Shown: piece after piece, positions 34,406-41,474 of the stretch | Numbering within the stretch: the stretch's first letter is position 1 | Layout of the letters: every line of letters starts with the position of its first letter | NCBI GenBank assembly: GCA_017521805.1 | Contig: JAFXDK010000051.1 | Span: 52,469 to 116,468 of the forward strand | DNA length: 64,000 nucleotides | Reading direction: 5' to 3' | Source of the DNA: Ruminococcus sp. | GTDB taxonomy: Bacteria; Bacillota; Clostridia; Oscillospirales; Ruminococcaceae | The notes under the pieces: model-generated | Databases searched by the model: none | What the model saw: the letters and a program-made list of their open reading frames with translations, nothing else | Told to the model about the DNA's origin: nothing | Translations under genes and position numbers: made by a program

Positions 34406-35713
34406 ATGAAAAAAATAATTTTATTAACAGCAGCGGCAGGCTGTCTGACCTCTCTATCTGCCTGCGGAGGAAAGACCTCTCAGGTAACTGCTCCCGACGG
34501 TACTCTCGATAAGTGTACCCTGCGGTTTTCGTGGTGGGGAGGAGATGACCGCCACGAAGCTACCCTTGATGCAATTGAGCTGTGGAATAAACGGAATCCC
34601 GATATCACTATTGAAGCGGAATACGGCGGCTGGGACGGCTGGACGGAAAAAGTCACAACTCAGCTAAGCGGCGGCACAGAGCCCGATATCATGCAGATTA
34701 ACTATGATTGGCTCGTCTCTTTTTCTCAGGACGGCAAAGGCTTTTATGACCTCTCTCAGCTTGGGGAGCGTATCGACCTCAGCCAATATGACAGAGAAAT
34801 TCTACAATTCGGCGAGGTGAACGGAATTCTCAACGGTATCACAGTATCCGTCAGCGGCAGAGGACTTTTCTACAATTCCGATACATATAAGCAAATCGGC
34901 GCGGAATATCCGCATACATGGTCGGATTTACTTGCACTTGGAGAAAAATTCGGAAGTGAGGGTTTTTATCCTCTTGACCTTGATGCGCAGTCAGGCGGCA
35001 CAGCGTGGTATCTGGCAGTTGTATATATCCAGCAGCAAACGGGCAGGCAGTTCATCACCCTTGACGGAGAACTTGGCTTCACAGAGGTGGATATCAAGGC
35101 GGCACTGGACTTCTACAAAGAACTGGAGGACAACCATGTAATTCGTACCGTAGATACACGAACAGACGAGGACGGAACAGCGGCGCTTTATCAGTCTCCC
35201 GAATTTATCAACGGACGTATCGCAGGAGTTCTGGAGTGGGGCAGTTCAGTTGGCAAATACGAAATGTCTCTTTCAGAGGGAAAGCTTGAAGCAGGACCGT
35301 TATTATCCGATGACAGCGGAAATAATACAGGCTGGATGATTAAGCCCTCTCTGCTTTACGCTATATCGGCGAATACTCAATATCCTGATGAAGCTGCGGA
35401 ATTTATGAATTTTATGCTCAGTGACGGGGAAGCGGCAAAGCTGCTGGGAACTTCAAGAGGAATCCCTGCATCTAAAACTGCTGAAAAAAGCCTTGAAGAA
35501 AGTGGACTTCTCACAGGTCTTGCTCAAGAAAACGATGAGCTTCTTGAACAGCTTGACACCATGACTATAAGTCCATATATGGAGCTTGCACAGATGAAAG
35601 GCTTTTATAATACGGCAATTGAAAAAATTTCCTATAATGCAGTCGATACAGCAGATGCCGCCCACGAGATGTATGTCTCGATTATTGATTATCTGGAGAG
35701 AATAAAAAAATGA
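34406..35713 (+). CDS. Sugar ABC transporter substrate-binding lipoprotein
   Basis: 435 aa. Signal with lipobox LSACG (Cys about 20). The mature part is a family 1 extracellular solute-binding protein: LRFSWWGGDDRHEATLDAIELWNKRNPDITIEAEYGGWDGW near the start, GGTEPDIMQINYDWL, and TWSDLLALGEKFG mid-protein. It should bind an oligosaccharide outside the membrane and hand it to the two permeases that follow with 4-bp ATGA overlaps. The GH105 enzyme at the operon end points to unsaturated rhamnogalacturonan or related pectin oligosaccharides as cargo. No ATPase gene is in the operon, so a shared MsmK/UgpC-type ATPase is presumably used. Confidence 0.92.
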   Translation: MKKIILLTAAAGCLTSLSACGGKTSQVTAPDGTLDKCTLRFSWWGGDDRHEATLDAIELWNKRNPDITIEAEYGGWDGWTEKVTTQLSGGTEPDIMQINYDWLVSFSQDGKGFYDLSQLGERIDLSQYDREILQFGEVNGILNGITVSVSGRGLFYNSDTYKQIGAEYPHTWSDLLALGEKFGSEGFYPLDLDAQSGGTAWYLAVVYIQQQTGRQFITLDGELGFTEVDIKAALDFYKELEDNHVIRTVDTRTDEDGTAALYQSPEFINGRIAGVLEWGSSVGKYEMSLSEGKLEAGPLLSDDSGNNTGWMIKPSLLYAISANTQYPDEAAEFMNFMLSDGEAAKLLGTSRGIPASKTAEKSLEESGLLTGLAQENDELLEQLDTMTISPYMELAQMKGFYNTAIEKISYNAVDTADAAHEMYVSIIDYLERIKK

Positions 35714-36597
35714 AGAAAAATTACCGCAATCCCATAGGAGTAAAAAAATACACGGGATTACTGCTGATAATGCCCTTTATTATCGGATTTATAGTATTTA
35801 CGGCATATCCCTTTATATCCTCGTTTCTATTGGGATTGACGGACTATAACGGTATAAGGCAGATGAATTTCATCGGTGCTGAGAATTATACACGTATGCT
35901 TACCGACAGCGGATTCCATAACGCCGCATTGGTAACGCTGAAATACACAGTAATACTTGTACCGCTGAAACTGCTTTTTTCACTGCTGACAGCTCTGATA
36001 ATGAATCTGGAGATACGCGGAATTGGCATATATCGCACAATTTTCTACATACCCTCCATACTCGGCTCAAATCTTGCGATTGTTATTATGTGGCAGTTTC
36101 TGTTCACCTCAGAGGGACTGGCAAATCAGCTTTTGGAAGCTGTCGGACTTGCCCCTGTAGGCTGGTACGGCGATTCTGCGGCATCTATGGGGATAATTAT
36201 CCTGCTGAGATTGTGGGAATTCGGCTCTACCATGATAATTTTTCTAAATGCTCTCCGTGATATCCCAAAGGAGTATTACGAGGCGGCAAAAGTTGACGGC
36301 TGCGGTAGGATAAGAGGATTTTTCGCAATCACCCTGCCCTTGCTGAAAAATGTCATTTTCCTTAACCTTGTATTGCAGATTATTGCCGCAATGCAGGAGT
36401 TCAACGCGCCCTATATGATAACAGCAGGCGGACCGCTGAAAAGCACCTACACACTGGGCATGCTCATATACGACGAAATGTTCAAATATCACAATGTAGG
36501 CTATGCCAATGGGCTTTCGTGGGTAATGTTTATGATGATAGCTGTTATTGTCGGGATTATGTCAAAGCTCACAGGACGATTCAGGGAGGAAGCATGA
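35710..36597 (+). CDS. Sugar ABC transporter permease, MalF/LacF type
   Basis: 295 aa with six membrane helices. The ATPase-coupling EAA loop is EYYEAAKVDGCGRIRGFFAITLPLL (about 190-215), as in the binding-protein-dependent transport family. The N-terminus KYTGLLLIMPFIIGFIVFTAYPF is typical of the UgpA/LacF partner. Its ATG overlaps the end of the binding-protein gene by 4 bp, and its own end overlaps the second permease. Confidence 0.93.
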   Translation: MKKNYRNPIGVKKYTGLLLIMPFIIGFIVFTAYPFISSFLLGLTDYNGIRQMNFIGAENYTRMLTDSGFHNAALVTLKYTVILVPLKLLFSLLTALIMNLEIRGIGIYRTIFYIPSILGSNLAIVIMWQFLFTSEGLANQLLEAVGLAPVGWYGDSAASMGIIILLRLWEFGSTMIIFLNALRDIPKEYYEAAKVDGCGRIRGFFAITLPLLKNVIFLNLVLQIIAAMQEFNAPYMITAGGPLKSTYTLGMLIYDEMFKYHNVGYANGLSWVMFMMIAVIVGIMSKLTGRFREEA

Positions 36598-37421
36598 AGA
36601 AAACGTGTATTTATATCCTCCTGACAATTGGCGGTATAATTATGATTTATCCGCTTTTGTGGCTTGTGGGAGCAAGCTTCAAATCAAACGATGAAATTTT
36701 CACATCATGGTGGTTTATTCCCGAAAGCCTCGATTTTTCAGTATACAAAAGGGCATGGCAAACGGTTACTGATTACAGCATGGGACATTATTTTTTCAAT
36801 ACTTTTGCAATAATAATCCCCAAAACGTTTTTTGCCGTCGTATCCTCTGTGCTTACGGCATATGGCTTTGCAAGGTTTGATTTTCCACTGAAAAAGCTAT
36901 TTTATATGCTTTTTATGGGCTCTATGTTCATGCCTGCAATTGTGACAATAATGCCTATGTATCTCATGTGGAGCAGGCTGGGAGCTCTTGATACCTACAT
37001 ACCACTGACAATTCCTGCATTATTTGCTGTTGAGGGAAGCTTTGTATTCATGCTGATTCAATTTTTCAAGGGAATACCAAAGGAATATGACGAGGCGGCA
37101 AGAATCGACGGGTGCAATTCAATACAGATACTTGTGCATATCCTTATGCCATGTATACAGCCTGTTATTGTGTCTATTTCTGTATTCACGTTTTTGTGGA
37201 CGATGAACGATTTCCTGACTCCGCTGATTATGATAAGCTCCATTGAGAAATATCCCTTATCGCTGATACTTCGGTTATCTGCGGACAGCACAGGAAACGG
37301 CTATGAACAGTGCAAGATTCTGGCTATGTCTGTAATCGGACTTATACCCTCTATAACAGTTTTTGCACTGGCACAGAAAAAATTTATAAGCGGTATTACC
37401 GCAGGAGGTTTGTCGGGATGA
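36594..37421 (+). CDS. Sugar ABC transporter permease, MalG/LacG type
   Basis: 275 aa. The start at 36594 overlaps the previous stop (ATGA) and is served by AGGGAGG; a longer reading back to 36519 lies inside the first permease. Six helices. The EAA loop is EYDEAARIDGCNSIQILVHILMPCIQP (about 165-190), and the N-terminal YPLLWLVGASFKSNDEIF block is characteristic of LacG/UgpE partners. It pairs with the upstream permease to form the channel of the oligosaccharide importer and overlaps the GH105 gene by 4 bp. Confidence 0.93.
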   Translation: MKKTCIYILLTIGGIIMIYPLLWLVGASFKSNDEIFTSWWFIPESLDFSVYKRAWQTVTDYSMGHYFFNTFAIIIPKTFFAVVSSVLTAYGFARFDFPLKKLFYMLFMGSMFMPAIVTIMPMYLMWSRLGALDTYIPLTIPALFAVEGSFVFMLIQFFKGIPKEYDEAARIDGCNSIQILVHILMPCIQPVIVSISVFTFLWTMNDFLTPLIMISSIEKYPLSLILRLSADSTGNGYEQCKILAMSVIGLIPSITVFALAQKKFISGITAGGLSG

Positions 37422-38548
37422 CGGACAAAACCCTTATTGAGCAGACGGCTCGGAAATATATAGAAAAGCTTGTGCTGACATCCAAGCCAATGCGCCCGAA
37501 ATGGAACAGGGAGAATTATATATTCCGCAAGCAGTCTAAATGGAATTATATGGATAGCTGCATGATTCGTGCATTGCTTATGTTCGGTAATGAGAATTAT
37601 AATAAATACGCTGTTGAATTTACAGACAGCTATGTTGAGGAGGACGGCAGAATTCCAACGATGAACGTCCTTGACTATAATCTTGACAACGTCTGCGGCG
37701 GTGTCAATTTAATAAAGCTTTATGAACTGACAGGAAATGAGCGATATCGCCTTGCCTATGAGCGAATTTACAACGAACAGCTGATGAATCATCCTCGCCT
37801 GAAATGCGGAAGTTTCTGGCACAAGGCGATATATCCAAATCAGATGTGGCTTGACGGGGCATACATGGTTTTGCCGTTTATGGCGATGTACGGCAGAATA
37901 AAAAATGACAAGAGTATAATATGCGATGCTATAAACCAAGCGATGAATATACGTAATATTATGCATGACAACCAAACAGGACTATATTATCATGGCTATG
38001 ACGAAACCAAAAACATGTTTTGGGCTGATAAGGAAACGGGATTATCTTCGCAGTTCTGGCTTCGCTCTAACGGCTGGCTTTGCGCAGGTCTGGCTGATTT
38101 GTACGAGATTACGGAAGATAAAAAAGTGGGCGCAATGCTGAGGGAGCATATAAATTCTCTCAGCCGATATCTCACTGAGGAGGGAATGTTGTTACAGCTT
38201 CCTGCAAGAAGTGAGCTTGCAGGAAATTATCCCGAAACAAGCGGAACTCTCCTTTATGCCTACAGTACGATGAAAGGCTATAGCCTTGGTGCTGTTGATG
38301 AATCCGCTGCTGAAAACGGCGAAAGAGCGTTATTGACAGTAACAGAAAAATATATTGACAGAAGCGGAGATGTCCCTGTATTGCGAAATATCTGCCTTAT
38401 GGGCGGACTTGGGGGAGCGAATAGCCGCGACGGATCTGCGGAATATTACCTCAGTGAAAGAGTTGTTGAAAACGAGGCAAAAGGTATTGCACCGTATCTT
38501 ATGGCAACAGCGGAGTTAATTGAAACTTACTGGGGAAAACCTTTCTGA
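37418..38548 (+). CDS. GH105 unsaturated rhamnogalacturonyl hydrolase
   Basis: 376 aa from ATG 37418, overlapping the permease stop (ATGA) with a GGAGG site. An alpha6/alpha6-barrel enzyme. The two active-site Asp of GH105 fall at YNLDNVCGG (Asp90) and MWLDGAYM (Asp146), close to Asp88 and Asp143 of YteR. Further blocks YHGYDETKNMFWADKETGLSSQFWLRSNGWLCAGLADLYE fit the family. It removes the terminal 4,5-unsaturated galacturonosyl left by lyases. No signal peptide, so it acts in the cytosol on imported fragments; some GH105 members use other unsaturated uronides. The last codons run into a hairpin-rich repeat block. Confidence 0.88.
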   Translation: MTDKTLIEQTARKYIEKLVLTSKPMRPKWNRENYIFRKQSKWNYMDSCMIRALLMFGNENYNKYAVEFTDSYVEEDGRIPTMNVLDYNLDNVCGGVNLIKLYELTGNERYRLAYERIYNEQLMNHPRLKCGSFWHKAIYPNQMWLDGAYMVLPFMAMYGRIKNDKSIICDAINQAMNIRNIMHDNQTGLYYHGYDETKNMFWADKETGLSSQFWLRSNGWLCAGLADLYEITEDKKVGAMLREHINSLSRYLTEEGMLLQLPARSELAGNYPETSGTLLYAYSTMKGYSLGAVDESAAENGERALLTVTEKYIDRSGDVPVLRNICLMGGLGGANSRDGSAEYYLSERVVENEAKGIAPYLMATAELIETYWGKPF

Positions 38549-38695
38549 AGAAAGGTTCTTCCCCAGACCCCTTTCCAAAGACTTTCGATTATAAATTTTC
38601 TCAACAGGAATTTATCCCTGTTGAGAAAATTAAGATGAAAGTTTTAGGGAGGGAGTTTGAGGGAGGACCCTTTTTCAAAAGGGTCTCCCTCAATA
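38536..38695 (+). repeat. Three-hairpin block at the 3' end of the GH105 gene
   Basis: Three strong inverted repeats follow each other: CTGGGGAAaACCTTTC region at 38529-38565, a 13-bp perfect stem TTTTCTCAACAGG/CCTGTTGAGAAAA (38597-38629), and GAGGGAGgACCCTTTT paired at 38658-38690. The first begins within the last GH105 codons. This looks like a dispersed non-coding repeat of the genome. Confidence 0.65.
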
Positions 38696-38703
38696 AATTA
38701 ACA

Positions 38704-38731
38704 AAACCGAGGCTCTTAAACCTCGGTTTTT
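38704..38731. terminator. Bidirectional terminator between GH105 and the SPFH gene
   Basis: A 9-bp perfect stem AAACCGAGG/CCTCGGTTT (38704-38712 with 38721-38729) with a T run on the plus side. Confidence 0.82.
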
Positions 38732-38750
38732 GTATTTGTAGGGATATGAT

Positions 38751-39725
38751 TTATTTTGCTGAATCGCTTTCCATTACGCCTTTAAGACCCGATGCAAGAC
38801 CTGCAAGGCCCTGAATTTCACTTGGAATAATAATCTTTGTGGATTTGCCGTCAGCTGCCTTTGCAAAGGCTTCAAGAGATTTAAGCTGAATAACCTTTTC
38901 AGAAGGATTTGCCTCTGAAAGCTTTACAAGGCTGTCTGCAAGAGCCTGCTGTACAAGCTCGATAGCCTGCGCTTCACCGGTAGCTTCCAGAACTTTCTGC
39001 TCGCGTACAGCGTCAGCGCGGAGAATCATAGCCTGCTTTTCAGCCTCAGCTTCAAGAATCTGGGATTCCTTCTTAGCCTGTGCACGAAGAATCTGGGATT
39101 CCTTTTCACCTTCTGCAACGAGAATCTGAGATTTCTTATCACCCTCAGCCTGAAGAATCTTTTCACGTCTTTCACGCTCAGCCTTCATCTGCTTTTCCAT
39201 GGCGTCCTGAATCTCACGGGGAGGAAGAATGTTTTTCAGCTCCACACGGTTTACCTTAATACCCCAGCGGTCAGTTGCCTGGTCGAGAATTGCTGTAATC
39301 TTTGTGTTGATTACGTCACGGGATGTAAGAGTTGCATCAAGTTCCATTTCACCAATGATGTTACGGAGAGTTGTAGCTGAAAGATTCTCAATAGCTGCAA
39401 GAGGACGCTCAACACCGTAGATGTACTGCTTGGCATCAGTAACCTGATAGAATACAACCGTATCAATCTGCATTGTTACGTTATCCTTTGTGATAACAGG
39501 CTGAGGCTTGAAGTCAACGACTTTTTCCTTAAGTGAAACCTTACCTGCAATTCTGTAAAAGAATGGCCATAAAATGTGAAGTCCTGTCTGCCACTCTGCT
39601 TTGAATGAACCGAGACACTCAATAACATATACATGAGCCTGAGGAACGATTCTGAAGCTTCTGATTGCAATTATTACAAGGAATGCAATAACAGCAAGAA
39701 GAATAATTGTACCTAAATTTTCCAT
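38751..39725 (-). CDS. SPFH/Band 7 membrane scaffold (stomatin/QmcA type)
   Basis: 324 aa. One N-terminal membrane helix (about 5-22) is followed by an SPFH domain (SFRIVPQAHVYVIECLGSFKAEWQTGLHILWPF, VQIDTVVFYQVTDAKQYIYGVERP-type core). A long Ala/Glu/Lys coiled-coil (about 185-260) contains repeats of QILxAEAEKxSQIL. The C-terminus is Gly/Leu-rich. The stomatin group organises membrane microdomains. The neighbouring nfeD gene, 19 nt upstream, is the usual partner of this family, and the two are read from a shared promoter. Confidence 0.92.
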   Translation of the reverse strand: MENLGTIILLAVIAFLVIIAIRSFRIVPQAHVYVIECLGSFKAEWQTGLHILWPFFYRIAGKVSLKEKVVDFKPQPVITKDNVTMQIDTVVFYQVTDAKQYIYGVERPLAAIENLSATTLRNIIGEMELDATLTSRDVINTKITAILDQATDRWGIKVNRVELKNILPPREIQDAMEKQMKAERERREKILQAEGDKKSQILVAEGEKESQILRAQAKKESQILEAEAEKQAMILRADAVREQKVLEATGEAQAIELVQQALADSLVKLSEANPSEKVIQLKSLEAFAKAADGKSTKIIIPSEIQGLAGLASGLKGVMESDSAK

Positions 39726-39744
39726 AATAATAATCTCCTATACA

Positions 39745-40179
39745 TTAGTTTTTTGTTTCGACAATGAGTTTTGTGCCTTTGATTTCCGTCACGGTGACGA
39801 TACTGTTTTTCGGAATAATCATTCCCTTTGCAGAAACGGCTCTCCAGTCTACCCCATTAAGAGTAACACGTCCTGAATTTGTATCGGGATTGATTTCCTC
39901 GATGACTGTGGCAGATTTGCCGATTTCCAGTTCGGAATTTGTGGCAATATGCTTTTTGTTCAGTCGTTTCTTGATAAGCGGCAGGGTAGCCGTTACAAGA
40001 ACTACAGAGGTCAGCACAAATATTGCTGTCTGACCAAGCAATGTGAGATTATCAAAAATCAGTGTGCATATCAGCGTTATCAGCGATGAAACTGCAAGCC
40101 ATATTGATACAAGCTGTAACGTCGATAGCTCTACGATTATGAAAATCACCACAAGAGCTGCCCATAGGATTATGTTCAT
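39745..40179 (-). CDS. NfeD-like membrane protein
   Basis: 144 aa. Three membrane helices (about 3-20, 25-45 and 50-70) then a soluble OB-fold (about 85-144) with GKSATVIEEINPDTNSGRVTLNGVDWRAVSAKG and VTVTEIKGTKLIVE, the NfeD C-terminal signature. This is the short NfeD1b form without the ClpP-class protease domain. It is believed to cooperate with its SPFH partner in membrane organisation. AAAGGGGG site before ATG. Confidence 0.9.
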   Translation of the reverse strand: MNIILWAALVVIFIIVELSTLQLVSIWLAVSSLITLICTLIFDNLTLLGQTAIFVLTSVVLVTATLPLIKKRLNKKHIATNSELEIGKSATVIEEINPDTNSGRVTLNGVDWRAVSAKGMIIPKNSIVTVTEIKGTKLIVETKN

Positions 40180-40201
40180 AGTATACCCCCTTTTGAAATT
40201 T

Positions 40202-40220
40202 GCATACTAAATTTGTATGC
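40202..40220. promoter_or_regulatory. Inverted repeat in the nfeD leader
   Basis: GCATAC (40202-40207) and GTATGC (40215-40220) with a 7-nt AT spacer, just downstream of the predicted transcription start. It could be an operator or a small leader hairpin. Confidence 0.4.
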
Positions 40221-40249
40221 ATGGTAAAGTGTTAAATCCCTACAACTAT

Positions 40250-40278
40250 ATTTTATCACATTTCGACATAAAATGCAA
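40250..40278 (-). promoter_or_regulatory. Promoter of nfeD-SPFH
   Basis: Reverse strand TTGCAT (40273-40278), 17-nt spacer, TAAAAT (40250-40255). Confidence 0.68.
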
Positions 40279-40302
40279 TAGTTTCTGTGTAAAATTTTTG
40301 TT

Positions 40303-40333
40303 AAAAAAATATCCCCGAAGTATTTTTCGGGGA
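40303..40333 (-). terminator. Terminator of ychF
   Basis: An 8-bp perfect stem (40312-40319 with 40326-40333) is followed on the reverse strand by a T-rich run. Confidence 0.88.
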
Positions 40334-40347
40334 AATTTATACGTTTT

Positions 40348-41442
40348 TTATACATTAAATCTGAAAAGAACAATATCACCGTCGTTCATTACGTATTCCT
40401 TACCCTCAAGGCGAACAAGTCCTTTTTCCTTTGCAGCCGCCATTGTGCCACATTCCATAAGGTCATCGAATGCGATAACTTCCGCACGGATAAAGCCTTT
40501 TTCAAAGTCTGTGTGGATTTTTCCTGCTGCCTGCGGTGCTTTTGTACCCTGCTTGATTGTCCATGCGCGGACTTCTGGCTTGCCTGCTGTGAGATAGGAA
40601 ATAAGACCAAGAAGCGCATATCCCTCCTTGATAATACGGTTAAGTCCCGATACTTCAAGTCCCAGTTCAGCAAGGAACATTGCCTTATCTTCCTCGTCCA
40701 TTTCAGCGATTTCAGCCTCTGTCTGTGCACAGATTGGAAGTACAGCGGAGTTTTCTTCCTCTGCAAGCTTGCGCACCTTGCAGAAATTCTCGTTATTCTC
40801 AATATTTCCTGCGAAATCAGCCTCGCAGAGATTTGCGGCATAGATTACAGGCTTTGCGGAAAGCAGGGGAGTGGACTTTATCAGCTCACGTTCATCATCG
40901 GTGAAATCAAAGCCTCTTGCGGATTTTCCGCTTTCAAGATGCTCTTTAAGTCTTTCAAGGAAGTCAATTTCCACAAGATATTTCTTATCGCCCTTTGCCG
41001 CCTTTTTAGCGCGGTCAATGCGGCGGTCAATCATTTCGATATCTGAGAAAATAAGTTCAAGATTGATAGTTTCAATGTCACGGAGGGGATTGATATTTCC
41101 GTCAACGTGAACGATATTGTCATCCTCAAAGCAGCGAACAACGTGAACGATAGCGTCTACCTCACGAATATCAGCAAGGAATTTGTTACCAAGTCCCTCG
41201 CCCTTTGATGCGCCCTTTACAAGACCAGCAATATCCACAAATTCCAGAGTTGCGGGTGTGAATTTGTCAGGCTCATACATTTCTGCAAGCTTATCAAGTC
41301 TTTCATCGGGAACAGAAACGATACCGATATTTTTCTCAATAGTGCAGAAAGGATAGTTTGCAGATTCGGCACCTGCATTTGTAAGAGCGTTAAAAAGTGT
41401 ACTTTTGCCAACGTTTGGCAGACCAACCATTCCAAGTTTCAT
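40348..41442 (-). CDS. ychF: YchF/OLA1-family P-loop NTPase
   Basis: 364 aa. Obg-related GTPase fold with G1 GLPNVGKSTLFNAL (about 7-20), the YPFCTIEKNIGIV switch, the G3 region DIAGLVKGASKGEGLGNKFL, and NLCEA at the G4 position instead of NKxD. That change explains the ATP preference of the family. The C-terminal TGS domain is present (TAGKPEVRAWTIKQGTKAPQAAGKIHTDFEKGFIRAEV). It associates with ribosomes in translation and stress control. It lies 32 nt after the EAL gene but has its own AAGGAAGG site and terminator. Confidence 0.95.
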   Translation of the reverse strand: MKLGMVGLPNVGKSTLFNALTNAGAESANYPFCTIEKNIGIVSVPDERLDKLAEMYEPDKFTPATLEFVDIAGLVKGASKGEGLGNKFLADIREVDAIVHVVRCFEDDNIVHVDGNINPLRDIETINLELIFSDIEMIDRRIDRAKKAAKGDKKYLVEIDFLERLKEHLESGKSARGFDFTDDERELIKSTPLLSAKPVIYAANLCEADFAGNIENNENFCKVRKLAEEENSAVLPICAQTEAEIAEMDEEDKAMFLAELGLEVSGLNRIIKEGYALLGLISYLTAGKPEVRAWTIKQGTKAPQAAGKIHTDFEKGFIRAEVIAFDDLMECGTMAAAKEKGLVRLEGKEYVMNDGDIVLFRFNV

Positions 41443-41474
41443 ATAATAATTTACCTTCCTTTATATATTGCGCA

